From Toxonevra muliebris (lineage: Eukaryota > Arthropoda > Insecta > Diptera > Pallopteridae), in NCBI GenBank assembly GCA_963691655.1, contig OY829326.1, positions 147,888,998 to 147,952,997 on the forward strand: 64,000 nt of DNA, read 5' to 3'. Positions 13,443-24,561 of this stretch are shown here, piece after piece. The notes below the pieces were generated by a model. It was not told the origin of the DNA, ran no database searches, and worked only from the letters and a program-made list of their open reading frames with translations. The translations under genes were made by a program, and so were the position numbers. Every line of letters starts with the position of its first letter. The stretch's first letter is position 1.

Positions 13443-14221
13443 CAGGGCCGTAGCCAGAATTTTTTTCGGGGGGGCGGAGGGGGTTTCATTCGAAGAAAAT
13501 ATTCATAAATAATTTTAATCAAACTGATTTTTAAATACAATAAATTAAATCGATGATACATTTGATGAATCCTATCAGACTAAGGACAAAAATAGATAAA
13601 TGTCTTAAAACTTTAGGAAAATTTTTCCGATTTTTTTTAATCATAACCTCAAAAATATCGCCAAAAGCAACAAAACAATTCACTGAATAATCGAATTAAA
13701 TTTTTTTATTTTTTAATGCATTTTTTTCTATCGCGAAGGACATAATTTCATTAACTCATGTACACAACCTCAAAAAAAAACAAAAAAAAAATGGGGTCAA
13801 GCAAGTCTAATTTTACAAGGATCCGATAATTTTTTCTATTTTTTATTAATTTTTAAACTTTTCAAACGGATTCAGAACGAAACTTTAAATCAAAAACAGT
13901 TACTGACCTAGAAAAACTATGAATGCAGAGTGCTCAGTATCACCATCTCTTTTTGAATCCGTAGTCAAACTTCATGTCGAAGAAAACAAATCGGATTTGA
14001 TCGCATAGTGTAACTAAGATTTCAAATTTATTTTTTATATTTGAGTTCTTAGAAAAAAAACCGATGGAAGTAAAAAATATCGTTAAATAGATTTTATTTT
14101 GACTTTTTCCTCATCCATTGGCAATTAATCTCAAAAATTAGAATAAAGGTTCCCTACATTTCGGGGGAGGGGGGGGGGGTTAGTCAGAACTCCCAAAACC
14201 TCCCCCTTAAATACGGCCTTG
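13443..14221. mobile_element. Candidate MITE with CARGGCCGTA ends
   Basis: The left end reads CAGGGCCGTAGCCAGAATTT followed by a long G run. The right end, inverted, reads CAAGGCCGTA followed by a G-rich run. The interior is AT-rich with no coding frame. The 8 bp outside the two ends (13435-13442 and 14222-14229) do not match, so no target-site duplication is claimed. Ends of this kind are seen on non-autonomous hAT-like elements, but that is recollection, not shown here. Confidence 0.5.
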
Positions 14222-14480
14222 AAATGAGGCTTGATAGGTTATGTTGCATAGACTATTTTTGTAACACAAACTTATAGTCCAGTACGTCTCAGTTTCTTTT
14301 TACAGTGGGTCAACATTTTTTTATTTTGGTTGAAGGGAGCAGAATACTAAGTGCAAAAAGTGTTATAAATTAATGTCTGAGAAAAATCTTATTGGTGAAG
14401 TTTTATAGTAAAATTTTACGAGGTTCATTTCTGTAGAGCATTTTAACGTTTTAGTTCCTCATTTTATGGGACAATTTGAC

Positions 14481-14633
14481 CCCTTTTTTTATGAAATCCT
14501 GAAAAGTCCTTTCAAAAGAGACATTTAAGGATTAAAATATTCCACAAAAATATTTGCCAGAAAATTTCACTAGGGGTCACCAAAGATATAAAAGTCATAT
14601 ATTTAACGGTTAACAGCTGATAAAAGGAAATAG
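14481..14633 (+). repeat. Left terminal inverted repeat of the 2.8 kb element
   Basis: This ~153 bp arm is complementary to 17163-17314. It ends inward with AAAAGGAAATAG. Confidence 0.75.
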
Positions 14634-14928
14634 TTTTTTACTTCTACTAAATTTGTAATTTAAGCAGAACTAGCACGCGCCTGATATATGATCTGCCGGT
14701 TTAATCCAAGTCATGGATGTAGAAAATGACAGTGCCCTGTCACCGCCTTTAGATCAGGTTAATAGCCTACTTTCTCATATATATATTTGTACATATAATT
14801 TTTGGTATGAAAATTTTAAACGAAAATCATGTTTCAAAATGCTAAAAGTACGGTCCTTTAAGTTTGCATAAATAAAACAAACCCAATCCTTTAGTTTACA
14901 AACAGCTTCTGCCATCTTTAATTTTTGC

Positions 14929-15495
14929 CTAATTTGGGTTTATTATGCAAATTTGTAAATTTTTTTTTAAAACAAAATCTTGCTCTCTATTGATTACGAC
15001 TTCTTTTAAGTTACTTGCATAACCTTTTGATACCAGTGTTTTTGTAAGCACATATTCTGATTTAATTGGCACAGAAATCGTTAAACATGAATTAATAACA
15101 CTTAAAAATTCCGACTTCAAGTCAAAATTGTCTTTCAGTTTTTCTTGGACAAAGCTTTTTAAAACGCTTAAAATTGGCTCTATTATCAGACTTTCAACGT
15201 TATTTGTAACGTCAAGGGCATCTTTTCTTGAGAAGTTGTATCGCCCATGCAAAAATGTTATGAATTCAATTGAATTATTATAAAGATTTTCTAATTGTGC
15301 TTCAATATTTAAATTATCTTTTTCACTATTTTCTTCAGTAATTACATGAAGATTTGAAATTGCAGAAGCTGAGCATTCGCCGGCAGCGAATCTTTTATGG
15401 ATATTAACACCACTAAACAATTGACTGCAAAATTGGCAACGCAAATTATCTTTATTAGAAAGGAAGTGTTTCTTTTTTTGATGCTCGAAAAACAA
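14929..15495 (-). CDS. Zinc-finger-like 188-aa frame inside the inverted-repeat element
   Basis: The longest intact frame without low-complexity bias in this part of the window. Near residues 19-22 a CQFC pair is followed by a His (about residue 33) and a Cys (about residue 40). That is close to a C2HC-type finger with the order C-x2-C-x10-H-x6-C. The rest is helical and acidic, with FITFLHGRYNFSRKDALDV around residues 77-95 and a leucine-rich segment after it. I recognise no family with certainty; it resembles uncharacterised zinc-finger proteins of insect transposons in general layout only. No DDE or other catalytic motif is visible. The first ATG was taken as start; upstream there is only AT-rich sequence. 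It could be one exon of a transposon gene, since it ends abruptly with a short tail. Confidence 0.45.
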   Translation of the reverse strand: MFFEHQKKKHFLSNKDNLRCQFCSQLFSGVNIHKRFAAGECSASAISNLHVITEENSEKDNLNIEAQLENLYNNSIEFITFLHGRYNFSRKDALDVTNNVESLIIEPILSVLKSFVQEKLKDNFDLKSEFLSVINSCLTISVPIKSEYVLTKTLVSKGYASNLKEVVINREQDFVLKKNLQICIINPN

Positions 15496-15755
15496 ATTTA
15501 TGGAATTTTATTTTTTTTTACACAAACTACAAATCATTTTGATTATTTAATTACACACCAGCACGTTGTTAAACGTTTATTCTAGTTTTTTTCACAGCTT
15601 CACATAAACTATGTACCATATATTGTTAAACATTTATATTTTGATTGTATAGATATATATTTTTTATTCACGTTGAAGAAAATATTTGTTTTAAAGTTTT
15701 TGCAGCTTCACATTAACGTTACTTTTTTTCACTGCCAACGCGTATTGTGAAAATC

Positions 15756-16544
15756 AGTGATGCCAACGCTTTCCCCCATTGGCAAATATTCAAATAAAAT
15801 CAGTTGAGTTTCAAAAATTGGCTCAACTACGGAATTTTCAAAATATTTTAATGCAATTTTTGCTGTTTGTGCTTAAACCCATTAATGCAAACCAAGAAAT
15901 TAGAAAAGCAGAAGAATCAAACTTTGTGAAATCTTTTATTTTAGATTAAAAAATAAAATTTTGATTCAAGAAAAAATTATAAATTACTTATATTAATTTA
16001 GAGCTGATACTAAAGCAAACTAAACACCTGTAGCAATAAAATCCATCAGCATCTATCAAAATATCAAGCACTTAAATTGTAGAAAACAATAAATTTACTT
16101 CACTTTCTAAAAAAATTTTGTGTTGTATTGCAATATCATCAGATAAAATAAGTTTTGGAGAGAACAGCATATATCAGAATTTTGTAGATTATTACATAAA
16201 TGAAAAAATACCATTTTCGTTGCCGAACAACTTTGCGTGTGGTCTTAAATGAGGGTTTTCACCGCATCCTTTAAAAAGGACTCTATGCATTAATAGCTTA
16301 ATTTAAATAATAAAAAAATCAATAAAAAGTTTTTTTATATGAATATTACCTTCAAATGTATACAGTAACAAAGTTGACAAATAAAACTAATGAGCACACT
16401 CTGCGCGAAAAATTCAAATAGTTATAAATTACCTGTTTGGAAGCACAGTTGACAAATCGCCATATATCATAAAAAGTAGAAATTTATTTCCCGCCATATC
16501 ATTTTTCCCCCTCATATAGATGAGAAAATTTCGTTGGCATCACT
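15756..16544. mobile_element. Nested unit with 13-bp inverted ends
   Basis: AGTGATGCCAACG at 15756-15768 is repeated exactly in inverse at 16532-16544, inside the larger element. Both ends are followed inward by a T/C-rich stretch. The interior is AT-rich and non-coding. No matching flanking duplication was found, so this is a candidate only. Confidence 0.4.
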
Positions 16545-17162
16545 ACTGCAAACGACAACTATGCCATGTCCCGTTACTCAAATATGGTATAACGTATTGC
16601 GATTTTAATGAACAGTGTTCATAAAACTTATACATAAATTGTAAAAACTAAAAAATTTTTGAGTTTGTTCGACAGAAAGATTTATGATTAGAATTAACGA
16701 ACTATTCACAAACTTTTACCAACATTTTCATTAAAATTATGAAATATTCACTGAAAATAATGAAGTTATTCAGAAAAATGGCACACATATTTTTATGAAT
16801 GCAATTCATTAAAAATTTATGAATTATTTTTTTCCGTGTGCAGCATTTGCAGAAGCAAAAACATTAGCGGCACCAAGAAGCACCGCTGCAACAGTCCCTT
16901 GCTGTTAAATGCTTGGTCAGCAGACAAATATTTTTGAACGCTTTTCTTTCTGCAGATGTTGCAGTACCGCGGCAGTACTGCATAATGGAACAGATCCTAT
17001 GTGTCTCTTTTATTTCCGTCCCCTACAACATGAAAATCAGAAAAATCGGCGCCGGACATCTGGAGACGTCCCCTTTTTGGTCAAAATTTCTGTTACAGTT
17101 ATCTAATTTAATCATAATGCTGAATTCACATTATAATATATTTTATTTCTGTGGGTAGGCAT

Positions 17163-17314
17163 CTATTTCCTTTTAATAACCGTTAACCGTTATATATATG
17201 ATTTTTATGTCTTTGGTGATCCCTAGTGAAATTTTCTGGCAAATATTTTTGTGGAATATTTTAATCCTTAAATATCTCTTTTGAAAGGATTTTTCAGGGT
17301 TTCATAAAAAAGGG
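17163..17314 (-). repeat. Right terminal inverted repeat of the 2.8 kb element
   Basis: This arm is the inverse of 14481-14633. Both arms carry the same 'tcactagg' and 'acggttaac' blocks, with a handful of substitutions. Confidence 0.75.
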
Positions 17315-19370
17315 AATTAATGAGAATTATATGAAGGTATTAAAACTATTTTTTTTTTTTTCAAAATACATGCTTATCTGGAAATCGTTGCCCGTATTTG
17401 AGAAGAAACTGGGTTATTTGAGAAGAAACTGGCTTTAGTTAACTCAGTAAACACACCAGGGTCCGAGACCTGCATCTATCAGTGGTGGCGATGTTTAACT
17501 TCAATCTCTACCTCTTTCAAACCCATGCTATAATCTCGGAAAGAAATAGTCATATAAAATAGTTTTATTAAAACTGAAGCTCATATTGTGCCATTGAATC
17601 ACATCACAAATAGAATGTTTCTATCAATATCAAGGATCTGCTTAGATAAAAAATGCGAGAGGTGTTTTCAGAGTAGATTTCGTTGTTGGGTTAAGATGTT
17701 ATGGTTATTTCACTTTGAGCCCAGAAAACTCGTTCTTCTTCAATTGACAAAGTTTGCTCCATCATCAGCAAGCTTCTTTTTATACTTATTAAGAAAATTG
17801 TATATTTAGGTGTTATTCATTCTCTGCAGTTTAGAAGAATTCTTTCATAATCCTTGTTTGAAGATGTTTTTGGTATGCATAAAGGATTTAGCTTTACTAT
17901 AACCAATAACTTTATTACTGTTGTTTAGTGAATAATATTTGAATACTAAGTAAATAAGTTTTGTTCCAAGTCATTCCATCGCAGTAGTTGGATAGGAAAA
18001 TGTTGTTGCCATAAAATTTTTGACTTTTCTAAAACTAATGGGTCTCTTTGATGTAGAACAGTTTTTCCTTAAATTTTGTCTTTGAACAATGAGATCAAAA
18101 TCATACAATGAAATATGTTTTTTTTTTATAAAAAATGTTGCCTAACTCAAATAAATAAAATTACTTGTTCAAAACTTCACAAATGTTATCAGTTTAAATA
18201 TTAATCTTTTAATTATCATAATCTCAAAAGTGTATTTCAAAAAGGATAATTAATAAATAATGTAATAGTAACTTAAAGGTTTTCAATGCTCTTTTCAGTT
18301 TATGGAATTATGCTTTATTAGCTAGCAAATTTATATAAGTAGTAATCTATAATCTTATACAACAATAACAATAATACATAAGATTGCAACAAGATGACGA
18401 ACACATAAACTTAAAGTCATTAAAGTCATGACAACAACAAAAATAAAAAATAAATAAAATAAAAATAAATTGTTTAATTCAATTAAATTAATCTAATCGA
18501 ATTTTGTAGCAATTACATGACAAATGAAATTATGCAGTCGACAAATCTATAAAATATATGTATATGAATAATCACAGAGGCAAACACACACATAGTCATG
18601 CAATTAGACAAATACATTTAGACGGACACACATACATAAATACAATAGTGTTTTGTAAATATATTCTCAGACAGATATTTGATTTAATCTACTTAGATAC
18701 ATGGAAAATCTCATAAAATTTTATATACTTAGTTCTTCTACTGTCAGATAAACATACAAACACAACTGCATACATATATATTGTATTTATTTTTTTGTAT
18801 GTATATATATATTCATTATACGTATGCATGAAAATGTTAAACGTGTGCTTAAAAAGCAAATTTCATTGCAAATTCTAAGGATTTTATTTGATACAAGTAG
18901 ACAAAAGCACAACAGTAGCATGTCATGGTGAAAATCTATGAGTTCAATGAGTAGGTTACTACAAACTATAACGTAAAACTTTGAAATCTCACACTTTTAA
19001 TAAAGATATGTATATATGTGTATAGTTTATACATACTTACATATATACATACGTATTTCTTTTTATTGGTTTGTGAGTAATTTTTGACTTTTTGAAGTAA
19101 GCTCGTAATACTTTGGGTACCTACCAAATTGAAATCCATTTGCTCTTAAGGCATAGATTTCAATTAAAGTTTATTTTTATGCATGTGTGTTTTTGCATTC
19201 TTTATTGTTTACTATTTACATTTGTTGCCACACGTACTTTTATTAATATGCATGTATGTATATGTGTATATGTATTTGGATGTGTGTGTGTTTATACGAT
19301 AAACTAAATTTTAGGGATTGAAAAAATCGAATTATATTTTCTAACCGATTTTTAAGAGAAAACTCGATTC
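17315..19370. other. AT-rich non-coding stretch
   Basis: This holds ACATACATA-type repeats (18560-18830) and AT-rich DNA. No frame over 75 codons and no family motif is seen. Confidence 0.55.
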
Positions 19371-19680
19371 TCGCGAGTTCGATTCTCGTCTTAGTCTGAT
19401 GGTTAATTGTCATAACTTTCTTATATTCATTATTGATATGAATTGTATGAGAATTATAAGAAAAATATTCGAGTACAAATCTTGGTAGGCAATGGCAAAA
19501 CCACCAAGTACTAACAAATTGCCACATCGCCGTTCGGAACCGGTGTTAAACTGTAGGTTCAAACATCGCCTCTGTGGTGTGCCAGACTCTTCTCTCTGTG
19601 CTCTGGTACAATAGATCTTATAGGCCGCAGTGCCTGGCTTTCGGGTCGTCCCATCCTTCAAATAATAAATAAATAAATCA
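19371..19680 (+). mobile_element. 5'-truncated SINE with an AATA tail (copy 3)
   Basis: It starts at a tRNA B-box remnant (AGTTCGATTCT, 19376-19386). It then follows the body of the other two SINE copies: 'ctgatggttaattgtcataa', 'aatggcaaaaccaccaag', 'gccgttcggaaccgg', 'ttaaactgtaggttc'. Beyond about 19560 it departs from them. It ends with GGTACAATAGATCTTATAGG, 'ccgcagtgcc' and an AATAAATAAATAAAT tail, which matches the 3' end of the LINE at 21974-22033 instead. The 124-codon minus frame across it is not a gene. Confidence 0.75.
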
Positions 19681-19689
19681 GAAATCTGT

Positions 19690-20370
19690 GCTAGTCTATC
19701 AAAGAACTTGACCCCGACAGTGCGGAGAAGTTGCTCCTGAAATGATTGCTTTACTGACAGGTATTGATGACCTTCCTCGGGCAAGTTCGTTTGCTATTTC
19801 GTTCCCTCCAATATTACTATGTCCGCAAACCAACTTGTCCGTTAACTTGCCTAATAGTGTCTTATGCTGTTCAAAATGTTACGACTATCTTGCACTACTT
19901 TTGATTTTATGACAGTAGACCCAATCGCTTTCAGGGCATGAATACTCACACAAATTAAAGCTTTTTTAATGAAGATGTCTCTTAACCTCTGATTGAAAGA
20001 TGCTACAGTAGCCCGATAGTCTATATGACCATCGAATTTATTGCTTTGCACGAAAGTTCCCACCCCAGTTCCTTCCTCTGTACTTGAGTCATCGGTAAAG
20101 TAGACTGGTGAAAGGTCTTCAACCTCAGGTTGTATCCAATTGTCTCTGGAGGAATAGTCGATCAGAATTTTCCAGTTGAAATCACTACGTGCTATTAAGT
20201 GATCAGTTGCCTTACCAAGAAAGCTGTGCTTGGTATCGTTTCTTATTGGGTAGTTCAGTACTCTGTTTGGCTGGTATCAGCTGGTTCAGTCTGGGAATGA
20301 TCTTTTCTTCATTAGCCTTTACAAACATATCCAGGGGCGGGAAAGTGAAAATCGTTTCCAAGGCCATGTG
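19690..20370 (-). mobile_element. Decayed I/jockey-like LINE, RNase H part (copy B)
   Basis: On the minus strand, decayed RNase H sequence can be read: VYFTDDSSTEEGTG near 20080, 'ALKAIGS' and 'SKVVQDSRNILN' near 19890, then GHSNIGGNEIANELARG near 19810. Frames change several times and stops are frequent. The Asp in TDDS (usually TDGS) remains, the middle acidic block (usually SDSQA) reads VSIHA, and the last Asp of GNExAD is Asn. It is dead. The 3' part ends beside the SINE tail at 19680, and the upstream part past about 20290 is too decayed to read. Confidence 0.65.
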
Positions 20371-21340
20371 CCCGGTTCAAAAAAAGAGTTATTTTCAATA
20401 ACACCAGAATCCCCAGCTTATTGGCAATCAGTGCGTATACTTGATTTTTAATTTTTATTTAGTTCATATTGTCTGCTTTGGAATATTATTACAGAGTAAT
20501 TTTCTGCCGACTTCTTTTAAAATTTTATAATTTCAAAAAATTAACTCAAGCATGGTGATGTTAAATTCTGCGGTATCTTCATCTATATAAAATCTGTAGT
20601 TCTGTATGCTTGCAAAACAGGCAAATTTGGAAATGAAATCTGGTCTCGGTATGGTAGTAAAGAATGATATGGACAAAAATCCTACTCAAATACCCACTCA
20701 AATGGAGGCCCTAAACATCATGTAAAATTGGGAAGCCATCAAGTACCTGACGGTCAATATCACTGGCACTGATGTAGCTCAAGTTGAAGAACCTAGTGGC
20801 TGATGGAGGAATTTATGGCGAGTATATTCCATACAGATTTAGAAGGCACAATATAGAGTAATTTATCAATTAATAGAAGTAATTATAACAAAATTTACTT
20901 GATGTGATTTAATTAAATATTGGAATCCAATACTGTAATAATACTTGGCTATTACCTACTATGAAAGTTGTTGATCAAAATTTCAGAATTTGAAAATCTT
21001 TCGAAAACTTTGTCGCTAGTATTTCTTTCTTTTATAGGTAGAACAATAATTATGTTGCTTAAATAATACAATTTTCTCAAAAGTCCCATCCTTTATGGGT
21101 TATCGACTTCAAAAGTCAAAATATTCATTTTATTCTTAAGCTTTTGGGTTTTTTTGCTACAAACTTCACAAATCAAAAAATAAAAAATCGTTGACATCCC
21201 AGCAGAAATCACTAAGTCCAAATTAATTTTTTTTTATTAAATTAGTATTAAATAGTTTTCAATAATTCGAAAGACATACTAAACTACATTTTCGGTGATA
21301 CAGTTGAAACGTATATATAAATCTGTTGACTTTTTAAATT

Positions 21341-21970
21341 TTGTCAGTATTCATGGCGCACCATGCATTGTATAAACTAGCATTATCACAGAAATTAAAA
21401 AATGGACTTCATGAATTCTGCTTGAATGCCTACGATATATTGAGTGCAACCAAGCTCGTACCGACCAAGCGGAGACAAATGATTGAAAATGTAAAAATCA
21501 ACGATTCATATATCACTAATCATAAACATACAGGTATAGCAATTAAAATAATTAAATTCCACCACGCCTCTTTATGGGCTCTACTAACATTGAAAAAATC
21601 CTTGCATACTTATAGGCTTAGAGGATTAGAGCATTCGAAAGCACTATTAGGAACCTATAATCTAAAACGCGTCAACGAATGTATGAATTTGTCACAGAAT
21701 AGTCTTAGAATCATTACAGCAATTTTAACAGGTTATTGTAGGTTAAACTATCACCTAACAAAACTGAGAACTACAGCTAATGGATCATGTAGGTTTTGCA
21801 GAGAAGATAAGGAATCTGCAAAGCACATTTTAGGACAGTGCAAGGAACTTATACATATTCGTAAAAGAAGTCTGGGTAACCACCAAATACCAGATGATAA
21901 TCTCAACTCCATAGAAGTAGGATCCATACTAAAATTTCTACTGGAGGCTGGACTTATTGAAATACTATGA
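21341..21970 (+). pseudogene. I-like LINE ORF2 C-terminus (copy C)
   Basis: A 209-codon open frame. From about residue 85 on it reads like the part after RNase H in I/jockey-type ORF2: TAILTGYCRLNYHLTKL, then CRFCREDKESAKHILGQC (a CCHC-like knuckle), then SILKFLLEAGLIEIL and stop. The first ~80 residues (from MSVFMAHHALYKLAL) match nothing I know and may be read-through from flanking DNA. The knuckle is thought to bind nucleic acid during target-primed reverse transcription. The frame is unbroken, unlike the other copies, which suggests a younger fragment, but reverse transcriptase and endonuclease parts are absent. Confidence 0.75.
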
Positions 21971-22033
21971 GTCCATGAAGGGGCACAATAGATCTTAAAG
22001 GTCGCAGTGCGCTACCCCCAATAATAATAATAA
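21971..22033 (+). other. LINE 3' UTR and AAT tail (copy C)
   Basis: Right after the stop comes GGGGCACAATAGATCTTAAA, then 'ggtcgcagtgcgc', then a CCCCC and AATAATAATAAT tail. The ACAATAGATCTTA block is the same as in the tail of the SINE at 19608. Confidence 0.8.
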
Positions 22034-24561
22034 TATAGGCTTTAAACAAAAGAATCAAATCTACAAAAACGTTCCACTAGATTTTCGATTTTCAATAAAA
22101 AATAAAACTGTAACTGTAGCTGTGGCATAATTTCTCACATAATCTGCTCAATAAAATCAACCTTTTTATGCATGCGATTGTGTATGTGTGTGTATGTCTG
22201 TATGCTTTTGTGGCATAAAGCTCGTATGTTATGTATTTGTACAGGAAACTCATTACGCAAATCTGCCTTAAGCTATACCAAAATCCTTTTATTTTTTGTT
22301 GGTTGCGTGTGTGTACCGGCATGCATGAGCTTTTGTAAGTGTATGTATGTATGTGTGTGTGCCAGCTCAAAAGTGAAATTTTAACTTCTAATTTCGTATA
22401 TGTAAACACACATACATACACTCTCTCCACTAACATATATTTACACATATGAACAAGTAATGGCATTATAGTATGTAAAGTTTTGCTTGATTTTGTTCTC
22501 CTTTTTTTTGTTGGAATTTTATTTTTTTGACTGAGCTCTGGAAGAGAAGTTGAAGTTAGAAAGAAGTAAGGGACCAGAGCAAGGACGTGCACATCAATAA
22601 ATCTTAAAGTCCTATACAAACATTAAACCTTTGATCTCAATCAATTTGCTTAGAAATTTTCATGTGTTCTCTTTTCTTTTTTTGGGAAATTTTATTTTTT
22701 GGGTATTTTGTTTAATTTTTTTTTTTAGTTTTGTTTCTGTTCTGGATTTTTAGGAAAATCCTTTTCGAATTTTGTTTTTGCATGTATGTGTAATATTTTG
22801 AGATACAATTCTTTTTGGCTGCTGCGTGAAAATTGTGACTTATTTCAAAGTAGCAGGAAAAATATAGAGAAATTCAGAAAAACTTGCTATTTCGTTTTTG
22901 TACTTTTAACATTTTGGCCCACATTTTTTTTTTACGTTCGATGTACAATGTCGAATTTATTTATTTATTCTTTCTCTTTATTTCTATGTAAGTATTTTTG
23001 GCAATGAATGACGGTTAGTTAGAATTTCTTGTATTTGTATTTCACGTATGTATAAACATATGCCAGAGATACATTTGTTAGATAACAACACAAATCATGC
23101 GCGGCATGTATGTGTATTTGTTTTTATGTACATATGTATGCGTGTAAGCCTTTTGGCAATGTGAATTACTTGGATGTATATATTTTCTTTCCTTTTTCAT
23201 TTTTTTTTTGTTTGACTGTTTTGCTCTAATTTCGTTTATTCGTTCCCCAATTTTTCTTTTTTCCTTTCGCTGTATAGTTAAATTTTGGCATACATCATTT
23301 TCATACAAATGCAAAATGATTTATGTTAATTTTCTTCAGATTTATTTTTGATTTTTTTAAAGCTGTTTGCCACTAGCATATGCCACTGAGAATTTAAATT
23401 TATTTTTAAAGTTTTCCCCGCATAAAGATTAACTACTTACCTTTTAAAACGTCTACAATATTCCATTTATGTTATGCATTTATTTAAAAATTATTCTCTA
23501 TCACAGGCAGTTCTCTTCGAAAACACCAAAGTGTTATAAAAACATTATAAAACTGATGCCATGTATTTATAAAAAAAAAAAAAAAAAAAAACACAAAAAC
23601 TTTAAATTAAAAATATGAAAAACTTTTTCCAATACTTCACACTTCAACTTTATCGCTTCATTATAAGCAAGTTGCAAACGGAAGTTGGAAGTGCAGATAT
23701 TATTCTTAAAGTTTTATTGAGTAAAAAGTTTGTAAACTGAAGGTTGTGAAAAATATAAAAACAGGATTTTCACCACTTTAAATATGATACTACTAGCTAT
23801 ATGTAACTATCAGGTTTTATATTAAACTTTAAGTATTGTAGTAAAAAAATATGCAAAGAGATGAATATTTTTAACGAAGGTAGAAAAATATTGTGGGCAT
23901 TATGAAGCACTAAATATTTCATTTACTGTGATCGTTGTTTCTTAATCATCTTCAATATTATTATTACTATTCTACATTTTACGTATAAAATTATGAAAAG
24001 TTGTGAACAAAAAATGATGAAAAATTATCTCACTTGCCAATTAAATTGAAATGTAAAAAATTGATTCCATATTTCTATGGTATCAACAATTAAAGAAGAA
24101 GAAAATATAAATAAATAGTTACATAATTTTCTGCCTTTTAGTTAGAACAAACTGGTAAAAAAAAAAACTTTTATATTCTAAAATATTTCCCATATGATCC
24201 TAAAAGTATGCTATGTTTTTACATATAATGTATATTACAGTTCTATCGACTCTCATAGAAATTTTTGCCCATGTAGAGAAAGCTCTCGTTAAACGGTTCT
24301 CTTCTACATATGTATGGACTCTAGCGGTGCTCGATTGGATGAATTTCTTGCCCCGCAACGATTGACGATTTGTTGGGTAAAAATTCTGAAAAATTATATA
24401 AAAGTATCTGAAGTATCTTGGAGTGGGGTTTGAAATGATTCTTCACTTTCCACCCCTGAACGAATAACTCAGGTGTGCAGCAGCCAAAACAGCTATCCGA
24501 TTAAGGAAATCGCAGTTTCGAAAGCACAACGCTTTTGGACACTTGTAAACGAGTATAGCAC
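22034..24561. other. AT-rich stretch with ATGT/GTGT repeats
   Basis: I see no gene. GT/AT microsatellites run through 22170-22400 and 23100-23170, and a 21-base A run lies at 23571-23591. The 175-codon minus frame at 22092-22619 is built on HTHTYT and similar repeat-coded peptides. Confidence 0.55.

Larger units (their letters stand above)
14481..17314. mobile_element. 2.8 kb DNA element with ~152 bp terminal inverted repeats
   Basis: The arm at 14481-14633 and the inverse of 17163-17314 align along their whole length: CCCTTTTTTTATGAAA, then 'ccacaaaaatatttgccag', 'aaaatttcactagg', 'catatatttaacggttaac', ending 'aaaaggaaatag'. Only a few differences separate them. The element encloses a 188-codon minus-strand frame and a nested inverted-repeat unit. 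The flanking bases show no clear target-site duplication (a TTAA lies 2 bp outside the right end only). I cannot place the family; a cut-and-paste transposon or long MITE is likely. Confidence 0.7.

Noticed and set aside
19410..19784. 124-codon minus-strand frame
   Set aside because: It lies antisense to the SINE body and LINE tail; the same peptide ending recurs antisense to SINE copy 2 at 30981-31193.
22092..22619. 175-codon minus-strand frame
   Set aside because: The peptide is dominated by His-Thr-Tyr runs from CA/TA microsatellites and shows no domain.
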